From an uncultured Photobacterium sp. (GTDB lineage Bacteria; Pseudomonadota; Gammaproteobacteria; Enterobacterales; Vibrionaceae): a stretch of DNA of 64,000 nt. The DNA lies in NCBI RefSeq assembly GCF_947502415.1, contig NZ_CANMZV010000009.1, positions 124,001 to 188,000 of the forward strand, given 5' to 3'. The notes under the pieces were generated by a model. It was not told the DNA's origin and made no database searches. It saw only the letters and a list, made by a program, of their open reading frames with translations. The position numbers and the translations under genes are program-made. The number at the start of each line of letters is the position of its first letter. Positions within the stretch are counted from its first letter, which is position 1. This document shows positions 53,837-64,000 of the stretch, in pieces.

Positions 53837-54710
53837 CATTTACCAGGAGCAGAAAATCCCGACCCAGTGGGAGCGAGCCTGGCACAATTTCCGGTCAAAC
53901 TCACTGGCAATGTTCGGGCTATGGTGCCTGTTTTTCCTACTGCTGATCACCATTTTTGCTAAATGGCTGGCTCCGTATACGCCGTTCCAGCAAGTCGGCG
54001 AACTACTGATGCCTCCTTCATGGGATCCGCACGGTCATGTCGAATATTTCTTTGGTACTGATGACCTAGGCCGGGATATCCTCACTCGCCTTATTCTGGG
54101 ATCACAACTCACATTTGGCTATGCACTGCTTATCGCATTTGCCTCCAGTGCCATTGGTATTCTTATCGGCGTTACCGCAGGGATGACACGTGGACTGAAA
54201 TCCAGCTTCCTGAACCATGTACTGGATACCGTCTTGTCGATACCTTCCCTGCTGCTGGCAATTATTGTGGTTGCCTATATGGGACCAGGAGAAGTCAACA
54301 TTCTGCTGGCTATCTGGCTGGCATTGATCCCACGCTTTATCCGAGCAATTTATACCGCCGTACACGCAGAGGTAGAAAAAGATTACATCATCGCTGCTCG
54401 TCTTGATGGAGCGAATAGCTTCTATCTGCTGTATAACTCTATTTTACCCAATATCCTGACAGTCATTACCAATGAGCTTACCCGGGCAATTTCTATTGCT
54501 ATTCTGGATATTACCGCGCTGGGTTTCCTCGGCCTGGGAGCACAAGCGCCATCACCTGAATGGGGTGCAATGCTTGGTGATTCAATCGAGTTGATTTACC
54601 TTGCCCCCTGGACTGTCACGCTGCCCGGACTGGCAATCACCTTTAGTGTATTGGTTATAAACTTAGTAGGGGAAGGACTCCGCCAAGCTATAAATGCGGG
54701 AATTGATTAA
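53823..54710 (+). CDS. sapC: peptide ABC transporter permease SapC
   Basis: 295 residues with the OppC-type N-terminus (WRAW-like [17 protein letters not shown]), an [20 protein letters not shown] block (~76) and five or six membrane helices. Overlaps the end of sapB by 14 bp, so translation is coupled. Partner of SapB in the channel. Confidence 0.93.
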   Translation: MLSNNIYQEQKIPTQWERAWHNFRSNSLAMFGLWCLFFLLLITIFAKWLAPYTPFQQVGELLMPPSWDPHGHVEYFFGTDDLGRDILTRLILGSQLTFGYALLIAFASSAIGILIGVTAGMTRGLKSSFLNHVLDTVLSIPSLLLAIIVVAYMGPGEVNILLAIWLALIPRFIRAIYTAVHAEVEKDYIIAARLDGANSFYLLYNSILPNILTVITNELTRAISIAILDITALGFLGLGAQAPSPEWGAMLGDSIELIYLAPWTVTLPGLAITFSVLVINLVGEGLRQAINAGID

Positions 54711-55711
54711 TGCCATTATTAGATATTCGTAACCTGACCATCGAAATCGATACTCCACAAGGTATGGTCAAGGCCGTCGACCGGATGAGCCTGACCATCA
54801 ATGAGGGAGAAATCAGAGGCTTGGTGGGTGAATCCGGTTCAGGTAAAAGCCTGGTAGCGAAAGCAATTGCCGGGGTCGAGAAAGACAACTGGCGGGTCAG
54901 TGCTGACCGGCTGCGACTGGGTGATGTTGACCTACTGTCTCTTTCCGCACGCGAACGGCGCAAGATCGTCGGCCGTGAGATTGCCATGATTTTCCAGGAA
55001 CCATCTTCTTGTCTGGACCCGTCGGAGCGAGTAGGCGAGCAGTTAGAGGAAGCTATCCCTTCTGCATCATTTTCCGGACATTGGTGGCAACGTTTCCAAT
55101 GGCGCCAGAAACAAGCAATAGCCTTACTTCATAAAGTCGGTATCAAAGAGCACAAACGGGTAATGAGAAGCTATCCGTATGAACTGACTGACGGTGAATG
55201 TCAAAAAGTTATGATTGCCATGGCGATTGCTAACCGCCCTCGTCTGCTGATTGCCGACGAACCGACCAATGATCTTGATCCTATCACCCAGGCACAGATT
55301 TTCCGCCTGCTCAGCCGAATGAACCAGCTGGGCAATACTACGATTCTGCTTGTTAGCCACGACCTGACCACTGTAACTCAGTGGGCGGACCGTATTACAG
55401 TAATGTACTGTGGCCAGTCGGTTGAATCCGGTAGCCGACAGCAAATACTGGACTCACCGCACCATCCATATACGGAAGCCTTGCTACGCGCCATGCCGGA
55501 TTTCAACTTGGATGAATTACCGCACAAATGCAAACTGGAAACACTACCCGGCTCAATTCCTCCCCTCCAGCACCTGCCAATAGGCTGTCGCCTTGGCCCG
55601 CGGTGCCCGCATGCCCAACGTAAGTGTGTTGAGGTACCAAAGAGAAGGAAGATCAAGAACCATAAATTCAGCTGTCACTTCCCGCTGAATATGGAGGAGA
55701 CGAAGAAGTGA
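54710..55711 (+). CDS. sapD: peptide ABC transporter ATPase SapD
   Basis: 333 residues, ABC ATPase of the OppD type: Walker A GESGSGKS (~residue 40), signature LTDGECQK (degenerate relative to LSGGQ but like E. coli SapD, LTEGECQK), Walker [14 protein letters not shown], and a C-terminal OppD/F extension with the cysteines of an iron-sulfur or zinc motif ([20 protein letters not shown]). SapD is also implicated in potassium uptake by Trk. It shares its first base with the sapC stop. Confidence 0.93.
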   Translation: MPLLDIRNLTIEIDTPQGMVKAVDRMSLTINEGEIRGLVGESGSGKSLVAKAIAGVEKDNWRVSADRLRLGDVDLLSLSARERRKIVGREIAMIFQEPSSCLDPSERVGEQLEEAIPSASFSGHWWQRFQWRQKQAIALLHKVGIKEHKRVMRSYPYELTDGECQKVMIAMAIANRPRLLIADEPTNDLDPITQAQIFRLLSRMNQLGNTTILLVSHDLTTVTQWADRITVMYCGQSVESGSRQQILDSPHHPYTEALLRAMPDFNLDELPHKCKLETLPGSIPPLQHLPIGCRLGPRCPHAQRKCVEVPKRRKIKNHKFSCHFPLNMEETKK

Positions 55712-56535
55712 GTGCATTACTAGAGGTCGAAAACCTCAAAAAAGATTACCACTACCGCTCGGGGTTATTCCGACGCCGTACTATCGAAGCCGTCAAACCA
55801 GTCTCCTTTTCGCTGGAAGCCGGTGAAACAATGGCGTTCATGGGAGAAAACGGCTCAGGAAAATCTACCCTTGCCAAAATGCTATCAGGCGTTGTTGAAC
55901 CAACAGAGGGGGTTATCCGTGTTAATGGTGAACCACTGGTTCCCAATGACTTTCAAACCCGATGCAAACTGATCCGGATGATCTTTCAAGATCCCAATAC
56001 CTCACTCAATCCGCGAATCCAGATCGGCAAAATATTGGAAGGGCCGCTCAAACGAAATACCAACATGACGCCTCAAGCACGCGAGCGGCGGATCATGATG
56101 ACGCTTAAACGAGTCGGCCTGTTACCGGAACATGCCTATTTTTACCCGCAGATGCTTGCAACCGGACAGAAACAACGTGTATCACTGGCACGGGCACTTA
56201 TCCTTCAGCCTTGTATCATTGTTGCTGACGAAGCGTTAAACGGGCTGGACATGTCCATGCGCTCACAGATCATCAATCTACTGCTGGAGTTACAAGAAGA
56301 GATGGGACTCTCCTATATCTACGTATCTCAGCACATGGGCGTTATCAAGCATTTCACAGATAAAGTCATCGTGATGCAAAAAGGTGAAGTTGTTGAACAA
56401 GGACGTACAGAGGAAGTATTCAGTAACCCTCAGCATCCGCTGACTCAAAAGTTACTCGATAGCCATTTCTCCGCTCCGTCACACGATCGAAGTAACCGTA
56501 TTAGTAGTGGCACACCAAAAATTGAGTGTCCTTAA
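55708..56535 (+). CDS. sapF: peptide ABC transporter ATPase SapF
   Basis: 275 residues, OppF-type ATPase: Walker A GENGSGKS (~residue 46), signature [15 protein letters not shown], Walker [14 protein letters not shown] with alanine-leucine as in E. coli SapF, and [11 protein letters not shown] start overlapping the sapD stop by 4 bp. The last gene of the sap operon. Confidence 0.93.
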   Translation: MSALLEVENLKKDYHYRSGLFRRRTIEAVKPVSFSLEAGETMAFMGENGSGKSTLAKMLSGVVEPTEGVIRVNGEPLVPNDFQTRCKLIRMIFQDPNTSLNPRIQIGKILEGPLKRNTNMTPQARERRIMMTLKRVGLLPEHAYFYPQMLATGQKQRVSLARALILQPCIIVADEALNGLDMSMRSQIINLLLELQEEMGLSYIYVSQHMGVIKHFTDKVIVMQKGEVVEQGRTEEVFSNPQHPLTQKLLDSHFSAPSHDRSNRISSGTPKIECP

Positions 56536-56544
56536 ATAAGCTTC

Positions 56545-56569
56545 AACGGGCCTGTAATGGCCCGTTTTT
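56545..56569 (+). terminator. intrinsic terminator after sapF
   Basis: AACGGGCC (56545-56552) pairs with GGCCCGTT (56559-56566), followed by T. Confidence 0.85.
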
Positions 56570-56594
56570 ATTAAGCTAAACCACACCTGCTCAC

Positions 56595-57869
56595 TTAAGT
56601 AAAAGACAACCACACAGTCACCGCCCCCAACAGTACCGAACCTGTAACCGGAGCGATCACATATCGGCGCAAAGACTTAGCGCCGACAAAACAAGCCATT
56701 CCCATCTTTACCAGGCTATTAACCGCAGCAGCAATGAAAATCGCTAATACCGTTGTATTAACCAATAGTCCGTTGCTGGCACTCTGTCTGCCAAGCGCGA
56801 GAGTGATAGCATCTACATCGGTTATCCCTGAAATAGCCGCAAGCGAGAGTGTACCGGCATCACCAAACCACTCCTGTAATGCGTTAGAAAGTAACATAAT
56901 CAATAACAAAACAAGGCCGAAAAACAAAGCTGAAGAAAGTGCGAGCGGACTCTGCTTCACTTCCGGCGATTTTTCACTAGTCACATTGGCATGTTGCCAA
57001 ATCCAGTATGCAGGCAAATAGAAACCCGCCATCATCAAGAGCATCGGCCACCAAAGCAAATCAACCAAGGCATAGTTAATCACCGAACACACAAATAGGA
57101 TCCGCGGGAACATCGTACCGCAACTAATCAAAATTCCGCTGGCCAGCAAACCACTTAAATGTGACTGCTGCTTGGAAAGGTTAGAAAATTGCAATGTCAA
57201 CGCTGTCGATGAACTCAAGCCAGCAAACAGGCAAGTAAACAAGATCCCTTTCTCTGCCCCGCCAATTTTAATTGCAAAATAGCCGACAAAAGAAATGCTG
57301 GCGATTAGCACCACCATCCACCAAATTTCGTAAGGGTTAATAGCCTGCCATGGCCCCATTCCCTGATTCGGCAACAATGGCAGCATCACTACAGAAATCA
57401 GTAGCAGGCGCAAAGCCGCATCAAGTTCATACTCCTGCAGCTTCATCAGAGCATCGTGAAGCTCCTTCTTGTTATCCAGAATAATAGCGGTAATAACCGC
57501 CGCAGATGCTGCAATTACAGGTTCACCGACAACAGTCAGACTTCCGAGTAAAAAGGTTATCAGCATACCAATTAAGCCCGTAATACTGAGGTTGCTCTTT
57601 ACCTTCTGGCTTTTTATGTAGGCCATGACGATCAATCCAGTCAGAGCTACAAATGAAAAACCAAGTATCAGTTCTGAGTAAAGCTCGGTCAGCATGCCAC
57701 ATAAACCGCCCATTAAACCAATAAGCGAGTAAGTTCTGATCCCCGCGATTCTTGAGCCAGCAGCCTCATTACGATGCACCCATCCGCGTTGGGTTCCAAT
57801 CAGTGCGCCTAAAAGCAATGCAATGCCTAAACGCCAAAAAGGAGAATCAATATTAATTGCCAAATCCAT
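56595..57869 (-). CDS. MgtC/DUF4010 family membrane protein
   Basis: 424 residues, about 12 membrane helices. The first ~140 residues are MgtC-like (RLGIALLLGALIGTQRGWVHR, IRTYSLIGLMGGL) and the rest is DUF4010 (VLLIASISFVGYFAIKIGG, ISGITDVDAITLALG). ATG preceded by GGGAGGG; the longer frame start is rejected. Function is unknown; MgtC homologues relate to magnesium and membrane energetics, but this fused form is distinct from the virulence MgtC. It stands alone. Confidence 0.85.
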   Translation of the reverse strand: MDLAINIDSPFWRLGIALLLGALIGTQRGWVHRNEAAGSRIAGIRTYSLIGLMGGLCGMLTELYSELILGFSFVALTGLIVMAYIKSQKVKSNLSITGLIGMLITFLLGSLTVVGEPVIAASAAVITAIILDNKKELHDALMKLQEYELDAALRLLLISVVMLPLLPNQGMGPWQAINPYEIWWMVVLIASISFVGYFAIKIGGAEKGILFTCLFAGLSSSTALTLQFSNLSKQQSHLSGLLASGILISCGTMFPRILFVCSVINYALVDLLWWPMLLMMAGFYLPAYWIWQHANVTSEKSPEVKQSPLALSSALFFGLVLLLIMLLSNALQEWFGDAGTLSLAAISGITDVDAITLALGRQSASNGLLVNTTVLAIFIAAAVNSLVKMGMACFVGAKSLRRYVIAPVTGSVLLGAVTVWLSFT

Positions 57870-58013
57870 TTCTGCCCTCCCCGGCAAATAGATCAATGGC
57901 ACAAGAAAATATAAACAATTCTGATTGGTTTAAGTGTATGTAAATACTTACGGCTATTGCGGGTTATCTGAAGAATATTTGATAATTTCGTGATACCCGT
58001 ATGATATCCGGGC

Positions 58014-58040
58014 AAAAAAATGCCCGGTTAAAGCCGGGCG
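58014..58040 (-). terminator. intrinsic terminator after pyrF
   Basis: GCCCGG (58022-58027) and CCGGGC (58034-58039) form the stem; the minus strand ends in seven T. Confidence 0.85.
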
Positions 58041-58065
58041 CTATAGAGATAGGGTGAATACTTTA

Positions 58066-58761
58066 TTAAGCCAGCGACTTATTAATCTCGGCCAGCACAG
58101 CAGCAGGATCTGCCGCCTGAGTGATTGGGCGGCCGATAACAAGATAATCAGAACCAGCTTGTACAGCCTCTATCGGCGTCATAACCCGACGCTGATCACC
58201 TGCTGCACTGCCTGCCGGACGAATGCCCGGGGTTACCAATTTAAAATCCTGCCCGAGGTTACTCTTCAGCATCGTCGCTTCCTGAGCAGAGCAGACGACA
58301 CCATCCAGACCACTATTCTTCGCCAAAATTGCAAGGCTTAATACATGCTCACGAGGCTCGCGTTGAATGCCGATACCAGCAAGATCTGCAGCATCCATAC
58401 TGGTCAGTACCGTTACACCAATCAGTAGTGGTCGATCTTTACCATAAGGTTCCAATATATCACGCGAGGCAGCCATCATCCGCTCACCACCACTGGCATG
58501 GACATTCACCATCCATACGCCCAGCTCCGCAGCTGCCGCAACCGCACGAGAACAAGTATTAGGGATATCATGGAATTTCAGGTCCAGAAATACAGAATGG
58601 CCCCGATCATGCAGTTTACGCACGAAATCGGGGCCATAGAAAGTAAACATCTCTTTGCCAACTTTCAGTCGGCAACTTCCCGGTTCAATCCGGTCAACAA
58701 AGGCTAACGCCTCATCCTGACTTGGGTAGTCGAGAGCGACAATCACTTTTGGATCCAACAT
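58066..58761 (-). CDS. pyrF: orotidine 5'-phosphate decarboxylase
   Basis: 231 residues, TIM barrel; decarboxylates OMP to UMP, the last step of UMP synthesis. Catalytic [10 protein letters not shown] (residues ~60-69) holds the Asp-Lys-Asp array, and [20 protein letters not shown] (~183) the phosphate loop. It follows lapA-lapB as in enterobacteria and vibrios but with its own 248-bp upstream region. Confidence 0.95.
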   Translation of the reverse strand: MLDPKVIVALDYPSQDEALAFVDRIEPGSCRLKVGKEMFTFYGPDFVRKLHDRGHSVFLDLKFHDIPNTCSRAVAAAAELGVWMVNVHASGGERMMAASRDILEPYGKDRPLLIGVTVLTSMDAADLAGIGIQREPREHVLSLAILAKNSGLDGVVCSAQEATMLKSNLGQDFKLVTPGIRPAGSAAGDQRRVMTPIEAVQAGSDYLVIGRPITQAADPAAVLAEINKSLA

Positions 58762-58965
58762 GGCATCTCCTGCTTAGTAATAGGTCAAACTTGCCCAGCT
58801 TCCTGAGCGCGGTCAGGATTGTACAGTAAATCTGTATTTTATCGAGTAATTATTGAGAATTTGTTCGTAAGACTTAAAACTGACACTTTTCTTAACAGGC
58901 CAATCGTTTGTACAGATAAGATAGTTAAAAAGCCTCTCCAGAAGACGCTGTTTCTTCATGCCAAT

Positions 58966-58993
58966 AAAAAGCCCGTTCGGGTTACGAACGGGC
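58966..58993 (-). terminator. intrinsic terminator after lapB
   Basis: GCCCGTTCG (58971-58979) pairs with CGAACGGGC (58985-58993); the minus strand tail is T-rich. It separates lapAB from pyrF. Confidence 0.85.
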
Positions 58994-59009
58994 TATTCAA
59001 TCAATAATT

Positions 59010-60179
59010 TTACTCGCCATCTAGGCCACGGATCGGTTTGACACCTCCCCAGCCTTTACAGGATGGACATTGCCAATAGAGCGAATGAGTTGCAAAACCA
59101 CATTTACGGCAACGGTAATGAGGCTTAATCTTCAATTGTTCACCAACCAGAGAGCGTAGTGTACTTAAACTCTCTTTCGCCCGGCCTTCTTCTGCTTCAT
59201 CAAGATGATAATCCATCAACTGATAAAACCCCTTCATAGTCGGGTTTTTGGTCAACTGACGAGTCATGAAGGCCTGCGCTACCACTGAGCCTTCATGCCT
59301 GGAGATCTCATCAGCCAGCATCAACTCAGCTGTTGCACCAGCCTTAAGCTCAACACAATGGCGCAGATACTTCAGCCAGCCAGTCTCATTATTTGTCGCT
59401 TCATAGCATTGCAACAACATAGGTAGCGTTTCACTGACATAGTCAATATCCTGCTCGGCGACGCGTTCAAGTTGCTTAGTAGCAGCCTTGTATTCCTCTG
59501 CACTGATCAGGATCTTTGCCATCATAATAGAAGCTCGAACACAGGCCTTATCAGCCGATACTGCCTTTTTCAGATACTGCCTGGCCTTATCCGAATTAAG
59601 CGCACTCATTTCCAACATGGCCATTTCACACCAGTAATGAGCGATATCATGCTTGAGGTTAGACTTGCCCATTTTTACTAGCTGGGTAGCCATCTCAATA
59701 GCCTTATCCCATTCCCGTGTCTGCTGGTAGATGGTCAATAGCTGCTGCAATGCTCCTTTGCGGTGATCCGGCTCATCAAGAAGCTGTTCGAAGATTTTCT
59801 CGGCACGATCAAAGAAACCCGCAGCCATATAATCCTTCGCCAACTGCTGAAGCGCCAGGTTGCGCTGATCAATAGTCAAGTTTGGACGGGCTATCAGGTT
59901 CTGGTGAATACGAATAGCGCGATCAACCTCACCCCGGCTTCGGAACAAGTTCCCCAAAGCAAGGTGAGTATCAATAGTTTCACTATCAACCTGGAGCAGT
60001 TCAATAAACACGTCAACCGCCTTGTCTGACTGATCAGACAACAGCAGGTTCAAGCCAGTTACATACTGGCGCGACATATGATGAGACTGTTCCTGTTGTT
60101 TGTTACTAGCGCTCCTGTTACCCATGTACCAGCCATAAGCGGCCGCAATCGGAAGTAACAGGAACAACAGCTCTAGCAT
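59010..60179 (-). CDS. lapB: lipopolysaccharide assembly protein LapB
   Basis: 389 residues: N-terminal membrane anchor (LELLFLLLPIAAAYGWYMG), about nine TPR repeats (residues ~35-340) and a C-terminal rubredoxin-type zinc domain (YRCRKCGF, WQCPSCKGWG). LapB (YciM) presents LpxC to the FtsH protease and so limits lipopolysaccharide synthesis. It follows lapA by 6 bp. Confidence 0.95.
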   Translation of the reverse strand: MLELLFLLLPIAAAYGWYMGNRSASNKQQEQSHHMSRQYVTGLNLLLSDQSDKAVDVFIELLQVDSETIDTHLALGNLFRSRGEVDRAIRIHQNLIARPNLTIDQRNLALQQLAKDYMAAGFFDRAEKIFEQLLDEPDHRKGALQQLLTIYQQTREWDKAIEMATQLVKMGKSNLKHDIAHYWCEMAMLEMSALNSDKARQYLKKAVSADKACVRASIMMAKILISAEEYKAATKQLERVAEQDIDYVSETLPMLLQCYEATNNETGWLKYLRHCVELKAGATAELMLADEISRHEGSVVAQAFMTRQLTKNPTMKGFYQLMDYHLDEAEEGRAKESLSTLRSLVGEQLKIKPHYRCRKCGFATHSLYWQCPSCKGWGGVKPIRGLDGE

Positions 60180-60185
60180 TAACGA

Positions 60186-60470
60186 TTATTCCTTTACAGG
60201 CTCGGCACGAAGCTGATCCAATTCTTTTTTCTGCTTTTGTACTTTTTTGCTCAGGCGGTTCTTAGAATAACGCGCCTTCAGATAGAGCGTACCGCAAATC
60301 AACCAACCAATCGCAAAACCAGAACCGAATGCGATACCAAGTAGAGTAGATAACTGAAACTCACCCTGAGCTATAAGAAAATCAAAGTTGACCAGCTGTT
60401 GGTTTTGCGCACCCAGCGCTAAAGTGACCAAAAAGCAGACAACCAATATAAGAATGCTAAGTATCTTCAT
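60186..60470 (-). CDS. lapA: lipopolysaccharide assembly protein LapA
   Basis: 94 residues, DUF1049: two membrane helices (residues ~3-20 and ~42-65) and a basic coiled-coil tail (KNRLSKKVQKQKKELDQLRA). Inner-membrane partner of LapB. It is separated from ihfB by a strong terminator. Confidence 0.92.
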   Translation of the reverse strand: MKILSILILVVCFLVTLALGAQNQQLVNFDFLIAQGEFQLSTLLGIAFGSGFAIGWLICGTLYLKARYSKNRLSKKVQKQKKELDQLRAEPVKE

Positions 60471-60552
60471 CGTGAATCCTTCTCACTTGATCAAAAAATT
60501 GATGGGTTGATTATGCAAGATTTTCACTCATCAGACCATGATCTATAGACAT

Positions 60553-60587
60553 AAAAAAACGGCATACTTTCAGCATGCCGTTTTTTT
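60553..60587. terminator. intrinsic terminator after ihfB
   Basis: ACGGCAT and ATGCCGT arms (60559-60565 and 60575-60581) between runs of seven A and seven T. Confidence 0.88.
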
Positions 60588-60600
60588 GTTCTAAACGCGA

Positions 60601-60891
60601 TTAACCAGCGAAAGCTGTGTTAACCCGGTCGCGTAATTCCTTACCTGGTTTAAAGTGAGGAACGTACTTACCGTCCAGCTCAACTTTATCACCCGTCTTC
60701 GGATTACGACCTATGCGTGGAGCGCGGTAATGTAATGAGAAGCTACCAAAGCCACGGATCTCAATACGATCACCCTCAGCAAGAGTGGTCGCCATGTGCT
60801 CAAGGATTTCCTTGATTGCATCCTCTACCTGTTTGGCAGAAAGATGTGTTTGTTGACTACATAGTCTTTCAATTAATTCAGACTTTGTCAT
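60601..60891 (-). CDS. ihfB: integration host factor subunit beta
   Basis: 96 residues; DNA-bending HU/IHF protein, heterodimer with IhfA. Typical segments: [22 protein letters not shown], core at the start, [18 protein letters not shown] (~residue 42, basic arm) and [14 protein letters not shown] precedes the ATG; the longer frame start would overlap the rpsA end. It follows rpsA by 72 bp as in other gammaproteobacteria. Confidence 0.95.
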   Translation of the reverse strand: MTKSELIERLCSQQTHLSAKQVEDAIKEILEHMATTLAEGDRIEIRGFGSFSLHYRAPRIGRNPKTGDKVELDGKYVPHFKPGKELRDRVNTAFAG

Positions 60892-60963
60892 AAACACTCC
60901 GTTTTTAGTATGTTTCTCAATAGTATAACCGCTTAGGGGGAAAAATCCTCCCCCTATGCTCAA

Positions 60964-62634
60964 TTATTCGCCTTTAGCCGCTTTGAAAGCGTCAGCCATA
61001 GCGCTACCGAAAGAAGCATCGTCTTGCTTGTTCAGGCTAGCCATTGCTTCTTGCTCTTCAGCAACGTCTTTAGCGCGTACAGATAGGTTGATTACGCGGT
61101 TCTTACGGTCAACGCCTGTGAATTTAGCTTCAACAGAATCGCCAACAGAAAGAATTAGAGTTGCGTCTTCAACACGGTCAACTGATGCTTCAGAAGCACG
61201 TAGGTAAGCTTCAACGCCTTCAGCTAGCTCGATAGTTGCGCCTTTCGCGTCAACTGCAGTAACAGTACCAGTAACTAGAGCACCTTTCTTGTTAACTGCA
61301 ACGTAGCCGTTGAATGGGTCTTCTTCGATCTGCTTGATACCTAGAGAGATACGCTCACGCTCAGCGTCTACTGCTAGAACAACTGCAGAGATTTCGTCGC
61401 CTTTCTTGAATTCGCGAACTGCTTCTTCACCAGCAACATTCCAAGAAATGTCAGATAGGTGAACAAGACCATCGATGCCGCCTTCAAGACCGATGAAGAT
61501 ACCGAAATCAGTGATAGACTTGATCTTACCAGTTACTTTATCGCCCTTAGCTTGCATTTCTGCAAATGACTGCCATGGGTTAGCTTTACACTGCTTAAGA
61601 CCTAGGCTGATACGACGACGCTCTTCGTCGATATCAAGAACCATAACTTCAACTTCGTCGCCCACGTTAACAACTTTAGATGGGTGGATGTTCTTGTTAG
61701 TCCAATCCATCTCAGAAACGTGTACAAGACCTTCAACGCCTTCTTCGATTTCAACGAAGCAGCCGTAGTCAGTTAGGTTAGTTACGCGGCCAGAAAGCTT
61801 AGTACCTTCAGGGTAACGCTTAGCGATTGCTACCCATGGATCTTCGCCTAGCTGCTTAAGACCTAGTGATACGCGAGTACGCTCACGGTCGAACTTAAGA
61901 ACTTTAACGTTGATCTCGTCGCCAACATTAACGATTTCAGATGGGTGCTTAACGCGTTTCCAAGCCATGTCAGTGATGTGTAGAAGACCATCAACACCAC
62001 CAAGGTCAACGAACGCACCGTAGTCAGTAAGGTTCTTAACGATACCTTTAACTTCCATGCCTTCCTGTAGAGAAGCAAGAAGTTCATCACGCTCAACGCT
62101 GTTTTCAGATTCGATAACTGCGCGACGAGAAACAACTACATTGTTACGCTTCTGGTCTAGCTTGATTACTTTGAACTCTAGCTCTTTGTTTTCTAGGTGA
62201 GCAGTGTCGCGAACTGGACGTACGTCTACTAGAGAACCTGGTAGGAACGCACGGATGCCGTTAAGTTCAACTGTGAAGCCGCCCTTAACTTTACCGTTGA
62301 TGATACCAACAACAGTTTCAGCATCTTCGTAAGCTTTTTCAAGCTGGATCCAAGCTTCGTGGCGCTTAGCTTTTTCACGAGAAAGCTTAGTCTCACCGAA
62401 GCCGTCTTCAACAGCGTCTAGAGCAACGTCAACTTCTGCGCCAACTTCGATTTCGATTTCGCCTGCAGCGTTTTTGAATTCGTCAGCTGGGATAGAAGAC
62501 TCAGACTTAAGGCCTGCGTCTACTAGTACGTAACCGTTTTCGATAGCTACAACAGTACCTTTAACGATCGCACCTGGACGTGTTTCTAGTTCGTTTAGAG
62601 ACTCTTCAAAGAGTAAAGCAAAAGATTCAGTCAT
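60964..62634 (-). CDS. rpsA: 30S ribosomal protein S1
   Basis: 556 residues with six S1 (OB-fold) RNA-binding domains, e.g. [38 protein letters not shown] and [19 protein letters not shown]1 delivers mRNA to the 30S subunit. Codon use is strongly biased to highly expressed codons. The upstream gap (62635-62733) contains an imperfect hairpin around CAACCATGGG/GGGGTTG that may take part in S1 autoregulation. The many reading frames opposite this gene are shadows. Confidence 0.97.
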   Translation of the reverse strand: MTESFALLFEESLNELETRPGAIVKGTVVAIENGYVLVDAGLKSESSIPADEFKNAAGEIEIEVGAEVDVALDAVEDGFGETKLSREKAKRHEAWIQLEKAYEDAETVVGIINGKVKGGFTVELNGIRAFLPGSLVDVRPVRDTAHLENKELEFKVIKLDQKRNNVVVSRRAVIESENSVERDELLASLQEGMEVKGIVKNLTDYGAFVDLGGVDGLLHITDMAWKRVKHPSEIVNVGDEINVKVLKFDRERTRVSLGLKQLGEDPWVAIAKRYPEGTKLSGRVTNLTDYGCFVEIEEGVEGLVHVSEMDWTNKNIHPSKVVNVGDEVEVMVLDIDEERRRISLGLKQCKANPWQSFAEMQAKGDKVTGKIKSITDFGIFIGLEGGIDGLVHLSDISWNVAGEEAVREFKKGDEISAVVLAVDAERERISLGIKQIEEDPFNGYVAVNKKGALVTGTVTAVDAKGATIELAEGVEAYLRASEASVDRVEDATLILSVGDSVEAKFTGVDRKNRVINLSVRAKDVAEEQEAMASLNKQDDASFGSAMADAFKAAKGE

Positions 62635-62733
62635 TATTTAATCTTCAATATGATTAACAACCATGGGTATCCTACCTCATGGGGTTGGTAGTAAAGTCAG
62701 TAATCATCCTTGTTACCGACGCCATCATGCTGA

Positions 62734-63417
62734 TTACTCAGCCGATAATTTTTGTTCAATATAAGCCAATGCTTGTGCCGTCACTTGCTCTATTGACATC
62801 TCAGTAGAGTCTAGCACCAAAGCATTGTCTGCGGGACGCAACGGAGCGACCGCACGGTTGCGATCTCGGTCGTCACGTTCCTGAATTTCTTTCAAAAGGC
62901 TGCCAAAGTTAACATCTAAGCCTTTCTGTTGCAACTGATTCATGCGACGGTTGGCTCGTTCTTCTGCGCTGGCATCCAGGAAAATTTTCACTTCAGCCTG
63001 CGGGAAAACCACCGTTCCCATGTCTCGACCATCAGCCACCAGCCCCGGCGCTTCACTAAATGCTCGCTGGCGGCGCAACAGTGCTTCTCGTACTCGTGGC
63101 AGTGCAGCAACCTTCGACGCTGCCATACCGGTTTCTTCCTTGCGAAGTTCACCTGAAACATCTTCGCCTTCCAGAACCACCTTAACTAGCTCGCCTTCGG
63201 CAACAAACTGAACATCCAGGTGCGCAGCCAAAGGAACCAGTGCGTCTTCAGAATCAAGATCAACACCGTGATGAATCGCAGCTAAAGCCAACACACGGTA
63301 AATGGCACCAGAATCAAGTAAATTCAAGCCCAGTTTGTCTGCCAATAGCATACACAATGTGCCTTTACCGGCCCCGCTTGGCCCATCAACAGTGATCACT
63401 GGAGCATCTGTAGACAT
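62734..63417 (-). CDS. cmk: cytidylate kinase
   Basis: 227 residues: P-loop [11 protein letters not shown] (residues ~13-23), [13 protein letters not shown] (~36), and [22 protein letters not shown] (about 128-149), all typical of bacterial CMP kinase. Makes CDP/dCDP. aroA-cmk-rpsA-ihfB order is conserved in gammaproteobacteria. Confidence 0.96.
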   Translation of the reverse strand: MSTDAPVITVDGPSGAGKGTLCMLLADKLGLNLLDSGAIYRVLALAAIHHGVDLDSEDALVPLAAHLDVQFVAEGELVKVVLEGEDVSGELRKEETGMAASKVAALPRVREALLRRQRAFSEAPGLVADGRDMGTVVFPQAEVKIFLDASAEERANRRMNQLQQKGLDVNFGSLLKEIQERDDRDRNRAVAPLRPADNALVLDSTEMSIEQVTAQALAYIEQKLSAE

Positions 63418-63451
63418 AGGTTTTCTCCGAACATGTTCAAATATAAAGCGT

Positions 63452-63486
63452 TATAATGAAACGCGAACGCATGGCGTTTCATTATA
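63452..63486. promoter_or_regulatory. 13-bp perfect dyad with TATAAT at both ends, upstream of cmk
   Basis: TATAATGAAACGC (63452-63464) and GCGTTTCATTATA (63474-63486) are perfect complements with a 9-nt loop. The minus-strand TATAAT can be the cmk -10 box; no T-tract follows, so it is not a normal terminator. Confidence 0.5.
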
Positions 63487-63626
63487 GCCCTCGCAAACGG
63501 GGGCATATTATACGGAAAAAAATACGGAAGTACTATTAAAACCAAGAAATTCGCTTTTCATAATTTGGCAATAAAGAATAAGAGAAGAGCAAACAAACCA
63601 CTATGCCAGATCGCGAGAATCCAAAA

Positions 63627-63652
63627 GAAAAACCCGCCAAATGGCGGGCTTC
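63627..63652 (-). terminator. intrinsic terminator after aroA
   Basis: CCCGCC (63633-63638) and GGCGGG (63643-63648) with an AAAT loop; the minus strand runs into TTTTTC. It separates aroA from cmk. Confidence 0.82.
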
Positions 63653-63665
63653 ATAATACTGTAAA

Positions 63666-64000
63666 TTAATGACTAAGCTGGGCCAGCTTATCGAAATAAT
63701 CTGGGAAAGTTTTTGATGTACATTTAGGATCGTTGATTGTTACCGGCGTATCACTCATAGCCACCAGCGAAAAACACATCGCCATCCGATGATCGTCATA
63801 AGTATCAATCGCGGCGTGTTGAAGCTTGGCTGGCGGGGTGATAGTGATATAATCATACCCCTCTTCAACCTCAGCTCCCACCTTACGCAACTCCGTCGCC
63901 ATCGCAGCAAGTCGATCTGTTTCTTTAACCCGCCAGTTGTATACGTTGCGGATTCTCGTTGTCCCCTCTGCGAACAACGCGGTGGTTGCAATCGTCATCG
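63666..64000 (-). CDS. aroA: 3-phosphoshikimate 1-carboxyvinyltransferase (EPSP synthase), C-terminal part
   Basis: The last ~111 residues of AroA; the rest is beyond the window. [31 protein letters not shown] and [12 protein letters not shown] are conserved C-terminal blocks including substrate-binding Lys and Arg. It transfers enolpyruvate to shikimate-3-phosphate in the shikimate pathway. Position before cmk-rpsA is the usual one. Confidence 0.95.
   Translation of the reverse strand, partial: MTIATTALFAEGTTRIRNVYNWRVKETDRLAAMATELRKVGAEVEEGYDYITITPPAKLQHAAIDTYDDHRMAMCFSLVAMSDTPVTINDPKCTSKTFPDYFDKLAQLSH

Noticed and set aside
54710..55711. SapD signature LTDGE as evidence of an inactive ATPase
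   Set aside because: E. coli SapD has a similarly altered signature (LTEGE), so this is normal for the family.
60956..62411. Several reading frames opposite and alongside rpsA
   Set aside because: They are out-of-frame shadows produced by the strongly biased codon use of rpsA.
1..64000. CRISPR arrays, tRNA or rRNA genes, prophage
   Set aside because: No regularly spaced direct repeats, no cloverleaf or rRNA segments and no phage structural or integrase genes were seen.

Overview
The window is a stretch of ordinary gammaproteobacterial chromosome, most likely from a member of the Vibrionaceae (Photobacterium- or Vibrio-like). Gene order supports this. The blocks pspF/pspABC-ycjX-ycjF-tyrR beside sapABCDF, hexR-pykA, pabB-nudL-sdaA, and cmk-rpsA-ihfB-lapA-lapB-pyrF follow the enterobacterial/vibrio arrangement. 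The fabV-fadE-tetR block next to sigma-E small RNAs matches what I recall of the V. cholerae vrrA neighbourhood. There is no prophage, large insertion sequence, CRISPR array, tRNA or rRNA. Nearly everything is chromosomal core with several accessory genes.

Layout. 1-4.1 kb (minus): a truncated DUF6279 lipoprotein, then hinT, a COG3014 lipoprotein, ycfL, lpoB and thiK. 4.5-10.5 kb (plus): two methyl-accepting chemotaxis proteins flanking pyrC, with a 57-bp inverted-repeat element whose ends match the outer 14 bp of the Tn5 mosaic end. 10.6-17.6 kb (minus): a two-adaptor RND efflux operon and an iron-sulfur fumarase. 18-23.1 kb (plus): pabB, nudL and a serine uptake/deamination pair (sdaC, sdaA) with a strong CRP site. 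23.2-28.3 kb (minus): a degenerate ADP-ribosylglycohydrolase-like protein, the acetate channel satP, an unknown coiled-coil lipoprotein and an iron-dependent alcohol dehydrogenase. 28.6-33 kb (plus): grxA, a YbjL/AspT-type transporter and a PhoP/PhoQ-like pair. 33-37.6 kb (minus): fabV, fadE and a PsrA-like TetR regulator with a matching operator.

37.9-39.0 kb is the most remarkable part. Four consecutive small-RNA genes each carry a sigma-E-type promoter, the GCCACTGC seed shared with RybB, MicV and VrrA, and their own intrinsic terminator. Then follow a YeeZ-like epimerase (minus), hexR and pykA (plus), rimJ (minus), and an alkylguanine-DNA-alkyltransferase homologue that has lost its catalytic cysteine. 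Next come tyrR, ycjF, ycjX and pspCBA (minus), with divergent pspF and sapABCDF (plus), then a DUF4010 membrane protein, pyrF, lapB, lapA, ihfB, rpsA, cmk and the 3' end of aroA (all minus).

Several envelope-stress elements lie in this window: the Psp phage-shock system with a sigma-54 promoter, PhoPQ-like sensing, Sap peptide transport, LapAB control of lipopolysaccharide synthesis, LpoB activation of peptidoglycan synthesis, and the sigma-E small-RNA array expected to repress outer-membrane proteins. Central-carbon control (HexR, PykA, fumarase, SdaA, SatP) and fatty-acid metabolism (FabV, FadE, PsrA-like) make up most of the rest. All functional statements rest on sequence motifs, gene order and remembered family knowledge; no database search was run.
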